NCBI GenBank assembly: GCA_029202485.1
Contig: CP119313.1
Location: forward strand, 3,906,001-3,970,000
DNA: 64,000 nucleotides
Reading direction: 5' to 3'
Origin: Candidatus Pedobacter colombiensis
GTDB taxonomy: Bacteria > Bacteroidota > Bacteroidia > Sphingobacteriales > Sphingobacteriaceae
The position numbers and the translations under genes were made by a program. Every line of letters begins with the position of its first letter. Positions within the stretch are counted from its first letter, which is position 1. The notes beneath the pieces are model-generated. The model was given only the letters and a program-made list of their open reading frames with translations, did not search any database and was not told the origin of the DNA. Shown here piece after piece: positions 34,343 to 43,651 of this stretch.

Positions 34343-34654
34343 ATGAAAAATTTAATATTTGGCATCATTGCAATGGTAGTTGCCTTAAGCTCAAGTGCAT
34401 TTACAAATTCAAGTAAATTAATAAATAAACAATTTGGTGCTTACTATGTATTTACAAATGTTAACATGCTCGCTCCTTACTCAACCTATGCAGTTGATTA
34501 TCAATACCTACCGTTAGCAGGTTGTAGTACCAGCCTGAATGCCATCTGTGAGGCAGTATGGCTAGAACCAACCGATATTTTGCCTGCATTAGGTAGTCAT
34601 CCGACTGGCACATATATTGAAGCAAGCGCAACAGGTTATTCTATTTATCCATGA
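34343..34654 (+). CDS. Small secreted peptide with Cx7C pair (copy 2)
   Basis: 103 residues from the ATG at 34343, matching the paralogue start (MKNL-x-FG); an ATG two codons earlier (34337) is also in frame. Signal peptide MKNLIFGIIAMVVALSSSAF. The mature part is tyrosine-rich and keeps the block DYQYLPLAGCSTSLNAIC with the same C-x7-C, then AVWLEP and GSHPTGTY. Conservation of the Cys spacing and surrounding residues, while the rest has drifted, shows that the disulfide region is under selection. Confidence 0.75.
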   Translation: MKNLIFGIIAMVVALSSSAFTNSSKLINKQFGAYYVFTNVNMLAPYSTYAVDYQYLPLAGCSTSLNAICEAVWLEPTDILPALGSHPTGTYIEASATGYSIYP

Positions 34655-34690
34655 TCTAAAAGTTATCAATTAAATATAACCCTTATCAAC

Positions 34691-36259
34691 TTATAAAGAG
34701 ACAGCCGCTTTTTTAATTGCAGAGACCAATCCATCAACGCCATCATCTTTCAATTGGCCTTGATCATTACAAAAAATCTTACCGTTTCGATCTATTAAAA
34801 GTGGATGAGGATAACCTATCACATTCATCTGCTTTATTATAGGATGTTCTGCTTCTTTATTAGCAGTATAAAGATTAATTACAGATGGAGATGTATACAA
34901 TTGACTGTTTAAGCCGCGAAGCCATTTTTCTTTATTGGAATCAACGCTAATACTTATAAATACAATATTGGGATTGTTCTTAAATATATTTTCAACCTTT
35001 GACAATACATTTTTAAAATAATAAGAACATCCACCACACCCCGTGAACCAAAAATCTATAAAAACCACCTTCCCTCTAAAATCAGAAAGCTTGACAATCT
35101 TACCTAAATCATCTTCTAACGTAAAATTGTAAGCTTCTGTTCCAACCTGTTGTTCTTTTAATAGTTTCGCTAAAGTGTTATAATAAATTTTTTCTTTAAC
35201 AAATGTTAGTGCATCATTAACTAAACTGTCTGCATCTCTCTTATTTGCATTATTTAAAAGGTAATTTGTTATTAACCGTTCTCGCAATAATCCGTCATAT
35301 TGGGTCTTTAACTTATCATACAGGCTTTTATCTGGAACAATATAACCTTCAAAATATGTCATATATAGTAATGCATCAGCATACCAGAAAGATTGAACCT
35401 GAGCTTTAATTGGGAAAGACAAAAACTTTTCAAAGGATGGAACTTTCGACTGGAAAAGTTTTACAAAATCGGTTTTATCCTGTTTGGACATTATTGATTT
35501 CCCATTAAAAAAAGGATAGTTAAATTTTATAAGAAAGGGTACAAAAAAATTAACTACATATTTCCCAACTAAATCAGCTTTCATGAGTTGATAAATATCA
35601 ATTGGCAATTGATATTTATACCTTTCAAGTATTTTTAGCTGTCCAGATAATAGGTTCTCCATTCTGCCATAGCTAAAACTAAAACTATCGGCAATAGGCA
35701 CCACACCGTTATTCAACCTTATAACACTACCATAATCAACCTGTTGTAAATAATTCTTATCTAATATTTCATTTGCATTGTTTAAGTCCTGTAGGCATTT
35801 AAGTTTCTCTGAACCTTTTCCATTAAAGCTAAATGTAATAGAATTATTTCCGAACCCACTTTTTTGGGGAAACTTGTGGGCCTCGATTATCTTTATTTCA
35901 ATATTATCTCCTGGACAGCAAATCTGATATTCCAAAAGATTTATTTGAACATTATTCGTTATTTTAGTGAGTGTAAAATAAAACGGTTCTTCTAAAGAGT
36001 CTAACAAAAATCTAAACCTTTTATTTTTCACAACAGATACTACCCTCCCAGTGGAAGTAAATTTTCGAATTTTGTTTGAAACCGTATGCTCCCATATTGT
36101 TAGAGTTAAAGTATCAGCTTCCCCAATTGAATCGTATATTCCTGATATACAGACAACCCCCTTATTAATCAACTGTTTTTTGGGCTGAGCTTTAAGTAAT
36201 TGAGGTAATATTATTACAAATCCAATAATTCCAACAGTTAAATATTTTTGATTTTTCAT
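34691..36259 (-). CDS. TlpA-like thioredoxin-fold protein (CGGC), SusCD-linked
   Basis: Periplasmic protein of 522 residues: signal peptide (cleavage near LLKAQ), a long N-terminal region of unknown fold (about 25-370), and a C-terminal AhpC/TSA-type thioredoxin domain with redox Cys C408 and C411 in WFTGCGGCSYYF. FRGKVVFIDFWF and GYPHPLLIDRNGKI are typical. It is 9 nt after susD and ends the first sigma-FecR-SusC-SusD operon. It ends 36 nt from the convergent Cx7C peptide gene. Such proteins reduce or shuffle disulfides in the periplasm; the partner is unknown. Confidence 0.85.
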   Translation of the reverse strand: MKNQKYLTVGIIGFVIILPQLLKAQPKKQLINKGVVCISGIYDSIGEADTLTLTIWEHTVSNKIRKFTSTGRVVSVVKNKRFRFLLDSLEEPFYFTLTKITNNVQINLLEYQICCPGDNIEIKIIEAHKFPQKSGFGNNSITFSFNGKGSEKLKCLQDLNNANEILDKNYLQQVDYGSVIRLNNGVVPIADSFSFSYGRMENLLSGQLKILERYKYQLPIDIYQLMKADLVGKYVVNFFVPFLIKFNYPFFNGKSIMSKQDKTDFVKLFQSKVPSFEKFLSFPIKAQVQSFWYADALLYMTYFEGYIVPDKSLYDKLKTQYDGLLRERLITNYLLNNANKRDADSLVNDALTFVKEKIYYNTLAKLLKEQQVGTEAYNFTLEDDLGKIVKLSDFRGKVVFIDFWFTGCGGCSYYFKNVLSKVENIFKNNPNIVFISISVDSNKEKWLRGLNSQLYTSPSVINLYTANKEAEHPIIKQMNVIGYPHPLLIDRNGKIFCNDQGQLKDDGVDGLVSAIKKAAVSL

Positions 36260-36268
36260 ACCGATGAT

Positions 36269-37618
36269 TTATCGTTGATTTTGTTCTAATCCAGTTATTA
36301 ATATTTCATTTTGAGGAATTTCAAAGGTATATCTGAGATCATTAGGAGGTAATGTGTAAATCTCGCCGTTTAAATTCCTTGTAAGGGTTATTGCAAATCT
36401 TGGGTCTTTATTTAAACGACGTAAATCTGTCCATCGCAATCCCCTATAACAAAGCTCTTTTCTCCTTTCTATTAAAATTTTCCTTAATGCATCTATTTCG
36501 TCAACAGCAGCTATAGGCACGAAAGTCCCAGTTGCAAAACGCTTTAATAGAAGAGTGTTTAGATCCTCTAATGCAGCAATAGTCTTTCCAGTTCTTGCTT
36601 GACATTCCGCTCGGATTAAGTATACTTCATCAACAGCAAGACCATTAAAATGGATGGCTGATCCATTATAAGATCCTTTGAATATTTTTGTAGTTGAATT
36701 GAAAAATGCGCTTTTTCTTAAGTCATTATCGTCATAAGAGCTATATAAAGTTGGATCAACTAAACCCGATAATATAATAAGATTTACTCCATTATCCCAA
36801 TTCAAAATAACTTCATTGTTAAATAATGGAATAGGCCTAGATGCACTAGTATTTAGAGTATTATAATCCAATAAAGTGTTATAAATCTGTAAACATGAGT
36901 CTGCATATTTTTTTGCATTTGGATAATCTTCCATTGTAGTATATATTCTTGCCAACATTGCGTATGCCGCCGGCAATGAGGGTCTTGATTTATACAAGGG
37001 GGTAACCGGCAATAAATTTCTAGCCGCTTTAAGATCCTCAATAATTTGACGATAAGTTTTAGCGACTGTTGATCGTATTAATTTATCGTTTAAGTTGCCA
37101 GTTAATCTTAAAGCAACCCCAAGATCATTTTCAGAAGTGCTTGCATCATAAGGTTTACAAAACTCTTGTGCCAAGATATATGTATCATAAGCCCTATTAA
37201 ACAATGCAGTACCTTTAACATTATTATATGCAATATCAATTGGAGTAATTTTACTAATTCCTTCAAGTACTATATTATTTGCTAAAAGTCTCGCATAGCA
37301 TCTATTCCAATCAGAGTTAGCAGTCCCTTCTAGCTGATATTTTGCCCAGACATAGACATTTTTCCCCTGCATATCTGCCGCCAACCAGTCAGCATATGAA
37401 ACATAGTAATCATCCGTTGACATTTCTGCAAACGAACATGCTTGATTTGTGAAAAAGGCCGTATTATCTAAAAATGCTTGATAGTCAGCAATTGTTTTTG
37501 GTACAACTAAGGATTTATCAGGCTTAGCATCCAACCATTCCCGTTTACAGGATATTATTCCAAAACAGGCCAATAGGATTAATACATATATAGAATTTGT
37601 GCATTTAAGTAAATTCAT
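36269..37618 (-). CDS. SusD/RagB-family nutrient-binding outer-membrane lipoprotein
   Basis: Surface lipoprotein of 449 residues that caps its SusC partner and captures the ligand. The lipobox is in LACFGIISCKREWLDAKPDK; then SusD-like N-terminal sequence, TPR-type helices (NRAYDTYILAQEFCKPYD, AYAMLARIYTTMEDYPNAKK) and the C-terminal SusD motif (IRAECQARTGKTIAALEDLN, RRKELCYRGLRWTDLRRLNK). It follows susC by 26 nt. No glycoside hydrolase is nearby, so the ligand is not obviously a polysaccharide. Confidence 0.93.
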   Translation of the reverse strand: MNLLKCTNSIYVLILLACFGIISCKREWLDAKPDKSLVVPKTIADYQAFLDNTAFFTNQACSFAEMSTDDYYVSYADWLAADMQGKNVYVWAKYQLEGTANSDWNRCYARLLANNIVLEGISKITPIDIAYNNVKGTALFNRAYDTYILAQEFCKPYDASTSENDLGVALRLTGNLNDKLIRSTVAKTYRQIIEDLKAARNLLPVTPLYKSRPSLPAAYAMLARIYTTMEDYPNAKKYADSCLQIYNTLLDYNTLNTSASRPIPLFNNEVILNWDNGVNLIILSGLVDPTLYSSYDDNDLRKSAFFNSTTKIFKGSYNGSAIHFNGLAVDEVYLIRAECQARTGKTIAALEDLNTLLLKRFATGTFVPIAAVDEIDALRKILIERRKELCYRGLRWTDLRRLNKDPRFAITLTRNLNGEIYTLPPNDLRYTFEIPQNEILITGLEQNQR

Positions 37619-37644
37619 GTTTTCTATTGTTAATTGTAATAAAA

Positions 37645-40600
37645 TTAAAGACCTACCTTAACTCCTAATGACCACATTTTCGGATTTGGAATACCACCAG
37701 TAGGGTAATCAGGATCAAGACGTTCTTTATTTGCAGTCCATAATAGTCCAAGATTATTAGCATATAAATAAATTTGAATATGGTTAACAGATAAATAACG
37801 TAAATTCCGTTTGTCAAAATCATAACTTAGACTTACATCCTGTAACCTAATATGATCTCCCCTTTCAACTAATGCTTCAGATTTAGTATAAAAAGTCTCA
37901 CGATTTGAATTGGCAGGGTATACCAATGAAGGAACATTTGTAATAGCCTCATCACCTGGCTTCTGCCAGCGTTTATAATACTCATCGTTTCCTAAACCAG
38001 ATCTAAAAAGAACATCATAATTAAGCCCACTACGTATAAAATAATAACCCAATTTGTAGCTCACATTAACAGATAAACTGAATTGTTTGTATGTAAATCT
38101 ATTATTAATCCCTCCGTAGAAGACTGGACGTGCATTCCCTTTAAATATTAGTTGGTCAAGAGTAAGCGGGTTAATAAAGGCGCTATAATCCTTACTAATG
38201 TTGCCAGATTGATCATAGCCTCTAGGATCTCCCGTTTGAGGATCTAGGCCAGCTGATTTAAGTGCATAAACCCCAAATACTGGTTTACCAACTACAGGTG
38301 ATATGTTTAACGCACTTCCTGCCAATCCACTTGGTGTAATATTAGTACCTTTATAGGAGGTTACTTTATCCGTTGTCCAACTAAACAAGCAACTTGTAGT
38401 CCATTTCAGAGCTTTATCAATATTTTTAGAGTTTAGCTGAATGTCCATTCCTTTACCGCTTGTGCCTGCATAATTACCTTTTAGATCTGTTAGCCCACTT
38501 GTAGGTGCAAGAGTAGTAAAACCTATAAGATCAATACCTTTCTTGGTGTAGTATTCGAGTGAACCAGTTAAAATATCTCTCAATAGACCGAAATCTATTC
38601 CAACATTTATCATCCTAGTTTTTTCCCAACGAAGATCTGGGTTACCATAATTTGATATCGAAGCGTAATTTGCATTTGTATATTTTGCAGATGTTAAGTA
38701 TCGAAATGTAGTTACTGCAGTTAAGGTCTTGTCTAGATTACCTTGAAATCCATAAGAGGCTCTAATTTTTAGTTGAGGTAACCAAGTTAATTTATAGAAA
38801 TCTTCTTTGTCTATAGCCCACCTAATCCCAGTGGACCATAGTGGAACTGATTTTTGATTGGTATTAACTCCAAAATAATTACTTGCATCTATTCTTCCAC
38901 TCGCTGATACAGTATATTTATCATTATAGGTATAAGCTGCATTTACAAAATAGTTAAGAAAACGATTAATAGAGCCAGAAGAACGCGGTGCTTCCCCAAT
39001 CGTAGCTATTGAAATTCTTCCTGGGTTTAAAAGATAATTTGTATTAGGATCTACGCCTTTAGATGTTGCTAAATCATCATCATAGCCAAATAATGTATAA
39101 CCGTTCCCATCAGCCTTAACCTGACTAAATTCGTAACCTGCAATTGCTGTAATGCTATTTCTATTAAATACTTTATCAAAACTTAATTGAGTTCTGAGAC
39201 GGTTTGAGTTTTGTATAAGCCCCGCCCCTCTCAACACTCCTCCAATTGGTTGGTTAAATACTGTCACCAAACCATTAGTATTTACTGTGGCATATCTATT
39301 AATAGAACTTCTTGTGGCATAACTATCCAGAGTAGCGATATTTCTATCGGTACGCATACTGCGTTCATATTGATACTTAACAGCTGCACTAAAGCCTGGA
39401 ATTATTGTAAACTTTAATCCCGTATTTAATCTAATATCTGTAAGTGTAGTATTTCCAGTGTTATATCCATTTTGCAATTCCTTTAAAGGAAAAAATTGCC
39501 AATTTAAAAACCCCTTGGATGGGGCATTTTGTACAAAAGCAGAAGAATATTGCCGCACAATCGCAAGGGGATTATTTTGATCGTCGGCCAATTGGGTATA
39601 TGGATAAATAACAGTACCATTTGGTCCTAATGGAGCAATTTGAGATAATGTATTGTCAGTTTTTATATTGCTTTGTACATAATTCAATCCTAAAGTTAGT
39701 TCCAGATTAGGAATTGGGTTGAAGGCATTATCTGCGTTCAAGGTTAAACGATCATAAGGATTTCCCACGACAATTTTCTCATTTTTGTCATATCCTGCTG
39801 AAACAAAATAGCTATTTCGGGGACCTCCTCCACGTAGATTTAAACTGTATTGATGATTTACTATTCTCTGATAAAAGAACTTACTTAAATCATTTCGAAC
39901 ATCATTATTTCGCAATTTGTCAATTTGTTGATCGGCCTGTGCTTGTGAAAATGCTCCATTACTGGTAGATACTTGGTTAAGTAATACCACTACTGGGGAA
40001 AGCGGAGTATAAATAGAAGAGTTTACAGATGGGTTGTTCTGTAAAATATCAGCATTATATCTTCCTTTGGCAAATAGAAATTTTTCCAAATCAATAAAAT
40101 TATTAGCATCCAAATAATTTCGGTCATAAAATAAATTCGGTTTATCACTAATCGTAAGATTACTATTTAATTGAATTTTTAATGGTTGATTTAGGCGGCC
40201 TTTTTTGGTTGTGATTACTATTACACCATTTCCAGCCTGTACACCCCATATTGACGCCGCTGCTGCATCTTTCAGAATTGTAACACTTTCAACGTCATTT
40301 GGATTAATATTATTAATATCACCATCATAAGGAAAATTATCCACCACAATTAAAGGATCATCATTGGCATAAATTGTACTTCTTCCCCTTATTGAAATTT
40401 TGGGCGTTTTACTACCTGTTATACCTGGACTGTTAAAAACCAAACCACTTGTTATTCCGTCCAACTTACTAATGACATCAGTGCTCACTCTACTATCAAA
40501 CATCTCTTTGTTAGGCTGGGCAAAACTACCGGTTAATCGCTCTTTAGGAATATTCTGATAACCGGTGCTTACAATCCCAACCTCTTGCAGCTTATCTGAG

Positions 40601-41226
40601 CTTAAAACCATTCTTATTGTCCCCAGATTTTCACGCGCTTTAATCTCCTGTGTTTCATATCCTAAAAAAGAAATTATCAAGACTGCATCTTGGGTCATAT
40701 TCTTGAGTACAAACTCCCCATTGCTATCTGTTGCTATGGCATTGCTGGTTCCCTTTACTTTTACTACAGCTCCTTCAAGAGGCTTATTGTTTTCGTCCAC
40801 TAATCTACCCCGTACAGTAATAGAATTGACTATAGGATTAATATCGGGATTCTTTACTCTAATACCTATAGCACCACCAATACTAGTACTATTATTGATG
40901 ATGGTATAAGTTACAGGCATACCTTCTAATGCCTTATCCAGAACTTCAGTAAGTGTAGCATTTTTAAAATTGGCATTTATAGTGTGGTTAGCATCAAAGG
41001 AGCTTTCTGCCCAACTGGAAGCATAACCGGTTTTTATTTTTATCACTTTTAAAAGCTCCACCAAAGTAACATTCTTTTTTACATACGTTATTTTTTGCCC
41101 ATAGGTAGAAGCACTTACCTGCAACATGGTGGCTATAATGATAACGATGGTTAGGCGCATTATAAGCAGGATTTTATAGACATACCACTTGAGTATATCA
41201 GGTTTGTTGATATAATTTTTATACAT
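37645..41226 (-). CDS. SusC/RagA-family TonB-dependent outer-membrane transporter with STN domain
   Basis: Large beta-barrel importer, 1193 residues. A presequence of about 22 residues (MYKNYINKPDILKWYVYK) precedes the real signal peptide (MRLTIVIIIATMLQVSASTY). Then an STN signalling domain (about 50-100), a carboxypeptidase-regulatory-like domain (VRGRLVDENNKPLEGAVVKV), the plug (VSTGYQNIPKERLTGSF; DPLIVVDNFPYDGD; VESVTILKDAAAASIWGVQA) and the barrel. The STN domain talks to the FecR anti-sigma factor encoded upstream. The start codon lies in CAAATGTATAAA, whose complement is a -7 promoter element for a possible antisense RNA. Confidence 0.94.
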   Translation of the reverse strand: MYKNYINKPDILKWYVYKILLIMRLTIVIIIATMLQVSASTYGQKITYVKKNVTLVELLKVIKIKTGYASSWAESSFDANHTINANFKNATLTEVLDKALEGMPVTYTIINNSTSIGGAIGIRVKNPDINPIVNSITVRGRLVDENNKPLEGAVVKVKGTSNAIATDSNGEFVLKNMTQDAVLIISFLGYETQEIKARENLGTIRMVLSSDKLQEVGIVSTGYQNIPKERLTGSFAQPNKEMFDSRVSTDVISKLDGITSGLVFNSPGITGSKTPKISIRGRSTIYANDDPLIVVDNFPYDGDINNINPNDVESVTILKDAAAASIWGVQAGNGVIVITTKKGRLNQPLKIQLNSNLTISDKPNLFYDRNYLDANNFIDLEKFLFAKGRYNADILQNNPSVNSSIYTPLSPVVVLLNQVSTSNGAFSQAQADQQIDKLRNNDVRNDLSKFFYQRIVNHQYSLNLRGGGPRNSYFVSAGYDKNEKIVVGNPYDRLTLNADNAFNPIPNLELTLGLNYVQSNIKTDNTLSQIAPLGPNGTVIYPYTQLADDQNNPLAIVRQYSSAFVQNAPSKGFLNWQFFPLKELQNGYNTGNTTLTDIRLNTGLKFTIIPGFSAAVKYQYERSMRTDRNIATLDSYATRSSINRYATVNTNGLVTVFNQPIGGVLRGAGLIQNSNRLRTQLSFDKVFNRNSITAIAGYEFSQVKADGNGYTLFGYDDDLATSKGVDPNTNYLLNPGRISIATIGEAPRSSGSINRFLNYFVNAAYTYNDKYTVSASGRIDASNYFGVNTNQKSVPLWSTGIRWAIDKEDFYKLTWLPQLKIRASYGFQGNLDKTLTAVTTFRYLTSAKYTNANYASISNYGNPDLRWEKTRMINVGIDFGLLRDILTGSLEYYTKKGIDLIGFTTLAPTSGLTDLKGNYAGTSGKGMDIQLNSKNIDKALKWTTSCLFSWTTDKVTSYKGTNITPSGLAGSALNISPVVGKPVFGVYALKSAGLDPQTGDPRGYDQSGNISKDYSAFINPLTLDQLIFKGNARPVFYGGINNRFTYKQFSLSVNVSYKLGYYFIRSGLNYDVLFRSGLGNDEYYKRWQKPGDEAITNVPSLVYPANSNRETFYTKSEALVERGDHIRLQDVSLSYDFDKRNLRYLSVNHIQIYLYANNLGLLWTANKERLDPDYPTGGIPNPKMWSLGVKVGL

Positions 41227-41229
41227 TTG
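41204..41229 (+). promoter_or_regulatory. Candidate antisense promoter over the first susC start
   Basis: TACATTTG at 41222-41229 matches TAnnTTTG exactly on the plus strand. Its CAT is the susC start codon on the other strand. TTG triplets upstream (41204-41206, 41207-41209) are 15 and 12 nt away, closer than the preferred about 19, so the -33 part is weak. The same -7 element lies at the same place in the second susC gene. Confidence 0.4.
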
Positions 41230-41234
41230 TTTAA

Positions 41235-41315
41235 CTGTTCTAGTTTATAGTAATCCCTATTTTCTATGTGGCAGATATCGGCCAGCAGTGCTACGAACAC
41301 TTCTGGCCTTTTTTT
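41235..41315 (+). ncRNA. Predicted cis-antisense RNA over the first susC leader
   Basis: Predicted from a -7 element at 41222-41229 and a rho-independent terminator at 41280-41315, both on the plus strand, opposite the FecR-susC transcript. Expected length is about 80 nt. It would be fully complementary to the susC 5' leader, immediately upstream of the start codon. Bacteroides species encode DonS-type antisense RNAs at this position in sigma/anti-sigma-controlled loci. No expression evidence here; the ends are estimates. Confidence 0.45.
41280..41315 (+). terminator. Plus-strand terminator in the fecR-susC gap
   Basis: GGCCAGCAGTG pairs with CACTTCTGGCC (10 of 11) around CTACGAA and is followed by seven Ts. 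All flanking genes run on the minus strand, so it fits an antisense transcript that begins at the susC start. On the minus strand the same hairpin follows an A-run and has no T-run. Confidence 0.75.
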
Positions 41316-41490
41316 CCTGCTCCTATAAGCTTTATGCTTAACTCCTCGTTCGTAAAAATCGTTTCATGGCAATCCCTTTACTGTTTAGTATATTATAATA
41401 TATTGATTTTATATTTTTCTCTTGTCTTCACTTTCCGAGGTAAGTTTGCCCCGTTTAATTGTTTTTTATATGAAAACCAGTGAATTTTCC

Positions 41491-42723
41491 CTATTTAAGA
41501 ACAATGACCTTCTTGTTTTGTATTTTAAACTTTATATCGCTGGTGCTTTCCAATACACACAATACCTGTGAAAGCTTCCCATATTTAGTTATGGTACCTC
41601 CGAATAGCTCATTCCCTATTTGTTTATTTTCGAAGATAATCTCTACGTCATACCAACGCGCTATTTTTCTCATAATGCTAGCTAACGTTTCATTTCTAAA
41701 CATAAACTCGCCATTTTTCCATGCTACAGCCATCTCAGTATCAACAGTGGCTACTTGTATCGAACTCCCATTATTAACGGCCTGCTGCCCAGCTTTAAGA
41801 ATTGCGTCTCCTCCACCAGCAGAGGAGACTTTAACCAATCCTTCTAAGAGAGTCGTTTTAATGTTTGGTTCATCATCATAACTATTGATATTGAAATGGG
41901 TACCCAATACGGTAACTTCTTGCTTATCGGTTTGTATAATGAATGGTATTTTTCTCGCTCTGCGTTTTTCATTAAGAAGAGATTTCACCTGCTTAACTTC
42001 AAAATACGCTTCTCCCTTTAGATACACTCTTCGTTCAGGTGTTTCCCAAAAAGTAGAAGGGAATCTGAGCGTTGATCCGGAATTGATCCACACATTGGTC
42101 CCATCAGGTAAAGCAATATGGTATTGCCCGCCACGTGGTGTAACAACACAATTTAAACCAGGTGCGTCTTTCACTCGACTAGCCTCAGAGACCAGTCCTG
42201 AAAAGGAGTCCGTTTGTTGAGGAGATGTCGCTTTAATGGCATCTGGTTTAAATTCGAATAATAATTGTCCATCCGCAGCTTTTACGATTTTCACACCTTG
42301 ATCCTGGGCCAATTCCCCATTTTTTGCATCGCTTAAATTAATTGTTTTACCATTTGCTAATGTAAGGGTGGCTTTATTTGATCCCGGCTTAACATCATTA
42401 GCATAATTTTTAGGTAAAGGCACTTCCTTTAACGTAAGCAAAGTTGTAACACCCATTACAATCGCAACTGCTGCTGCTATCGCTATCATGCCAAACCAAT
42501 TCCTTCGGTTTTTAGCCATTTTTTTTTGCATAGGTGAAAATGCTCCCAAAGAAAGTTCATTATCAAGACCCAGTACTCCCTTTTCTAAAATATCTATATC
42601 GGGGAAAAAATCTTGTGACTCACGATCTTCTGAATACCAGCTATACAAATCCAGTCTTTCTTGTTCTGTAAGGGTATTATTTCTGTATTTTTCTAAAAGC
42701 TCAGAAGTTCGTGGATCATTCAT
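41491..42723 (-). CDS. FecR-type anti-sigma factor/transmembrane sensor
   Basis: Inner-membrane regulator of 410 residues. The cytoplasmic N-terminus (about 1-75) binds the sigma factor; one membrane helix follows (WFGMIAIAAAVAIVMGVTTL, about 75-95). The periplasmic FecR domain has NDVKPGSNKATLTLANGKTI, VVTPRGGQYHIALPDGTNVW and TDKQEVTVLGTHFNINSY, and the C-terminal DUF4974 domain ends IKFKIQNKKVIVLK. It senses the STN domain of the SusC encoded downstream and releases the sigma factor encoded upstream (107-nt gap). Confidence 0.93.
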   Translation of the reverse strand: MNDPRTSELLEKYRNNTLTEQERLDLYSWYSEDRESQDFFPDIDILEKGVLGLDNELSLGAFSPMQKKMAKNRRNWFGMIAIAAAVAIVMGVTTLLTLKEVPLPKNYANDVKPGSNKATLTLANGKTINLSDAKNGELAQDQGVKIVKAADGQLLFEFKPDAIKATSPQQTDSFSGLVSEASRVKDAPGLNCVVTPRGGQYHIALPDGTNVWINSGSTLRFPSTFWETPERRVYLKGEAYFEVKQVKSLLNEKRRARKIPFIIQTDKQEVTVLGTHFNINSYDDEPNIKTTLLEGLVKVSSAGGGDAILKAGQQAVNNGSSIQVATVDTEMAVAWKNGEFMFRNETLASIMRKIARWYDVEIIFENKQIGNELFGGTITKYGKLSQVLCVLESTSDIKFKIQNKKVIVLK

Positions 42724-42830
42724 TTGTTTGATTTATTAAGGTAACTTTATAGAAAACATTATTGCAAGTGGCATTTAATATCCGTTATAACAATAAGTAC
42801 GTTAAATGTTAATTTGGTAGTAGATTTATG

Positions 42831-43388
42831 TTAAAATAATGTAAATCTTATTCTCTCCAGAAAGAGTTTTGTAGCATTATGAATCTGCTTCTTTACTGTT
42901 TTATCAGAAATATCAAGCTGCTCAGCAATTTGTTTATGGGAAAGTCCTTCACCCCGGCTCAATTCAAATACCACTCTCATTTTTGCCGGAAGCGCAGCTA
43001 ATTCTCTCTCAAACATATCAAGCAGTTCCCTTTCTACCATTTTACTATCATGGCCTCCGCCGCCTCTTTCTAAATAATTATTTAACGAGTCTGTGTATTT
43101 AGTGATGACTTTTTGGTGGGCCATAAAATGTAAAACCTGATTCCGTAGGGTCCCATAAAGATAGGCGTCGAGTCGGGAGTGAATATTTAAGTTATCCTTT
43201 TTAGACCAAATATTTGTGAAAAGTTCTTGAACAATATCTTTTGCTTCTTCGATGTCTTGTAACTTTCTATAAGCATGAGCTGTAAGTATATATTTGTACC
43301 GGTTGTAAATCTCTGAATACGCTTCATGGTCGCCTGCCTTCAACTGAACAACAAGTTCAGCGTCTGAAAAATCTCTATAATTGTTCAT
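42831..43388 (-). CDS. ECF sigma factor, SusCD-linked (FecI-like)
   Basis: About 185 residues from the ATG at 43388 (a GTG at 43397 is in frame). Region 2: YSEIYNRYKYILTAHAYRKL and EEAKDIVQELFTNIWSKKDN. Region 4: LPAKMRVVFELSRGEGLSHK, then QIAEQLDISDKTVKKQIHNA, typical of the Bacteroidota sigma-70 family that pairs with FecR and SusC. It heads the first locus. Its start overlaps the end of a small frame (43375-43587). Confidence 0.92.
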   Translation of the reverse strand: MNNYRDFSDAELVVQLKAGDHEAYSEIYNRYKYILTAHAYRKLQDIEEAKDIVQELFTNIWSKKDNLNIHSRLDAYLYGTLRNQVLHFMAHQKVITKYTDSLNNYLERGGGGHDSKMVERELLDMFERELAALPAKMRVVFELSRGEGLSHKQIAEQLDISDKTVKKQIHNATKLFLERIRFTLF

Positions 43389-43587
43389 AAGTCCCACGAT
43401 TAAATGAACTAATATTTAATCGAAATAAACATAAAAAAACAGGCTGCCCAACCTCCTGTTCATTCCATTCATTCGGCGCTCTTTTCACGAGTATCAGCCT
43501 TTTAAGACGGGTTAACGTAGTTTTAGATTTAATTTCTGAGATACTAAATCCATTCAGTTTTTTTAGGTAAAATTTCATATTTTTCAT
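43375..43587 (-). CDS. Possible small leader ORF before the sigma factor (70 aa)
   Basis: Starts ATG at 43587 and ends 14 nt inside the sigma-factor start, in another frame. This is an arrangement that could couple translation. The N-terminus (MKNMKFYLKKLNGFSISEIK) faintly resembles leader peptides of Bacteroidota secreted small peptides, but no GG cleavage site follows and the rest (VGQPVFLCLFRLNISSFN) looks non-coding. It could be chance. Confidence 0.25.
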   Translation of the reverse strand: MKNMKFYLKKLNGFSISEIKSKTTLTRLKRLILVKRAPNEWNEQEVGQPVFLCLFRLNISSFNRGTYEQL

Positions 43588-43651
43588 AGGATTAAATATT
43601 TATTTATCCCGCCTTTTCGTCAAAAAATCGGGAGGTCCCCTTCTTCAACTA

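Noticed and set aside
41480..42220. Two long plus-strand frames opposite fecR
   Set aside because: Shadows of the conserved FecR coding sequence; the only plausible plus-strand product near here is the short non-coding RNA upstream of susC.
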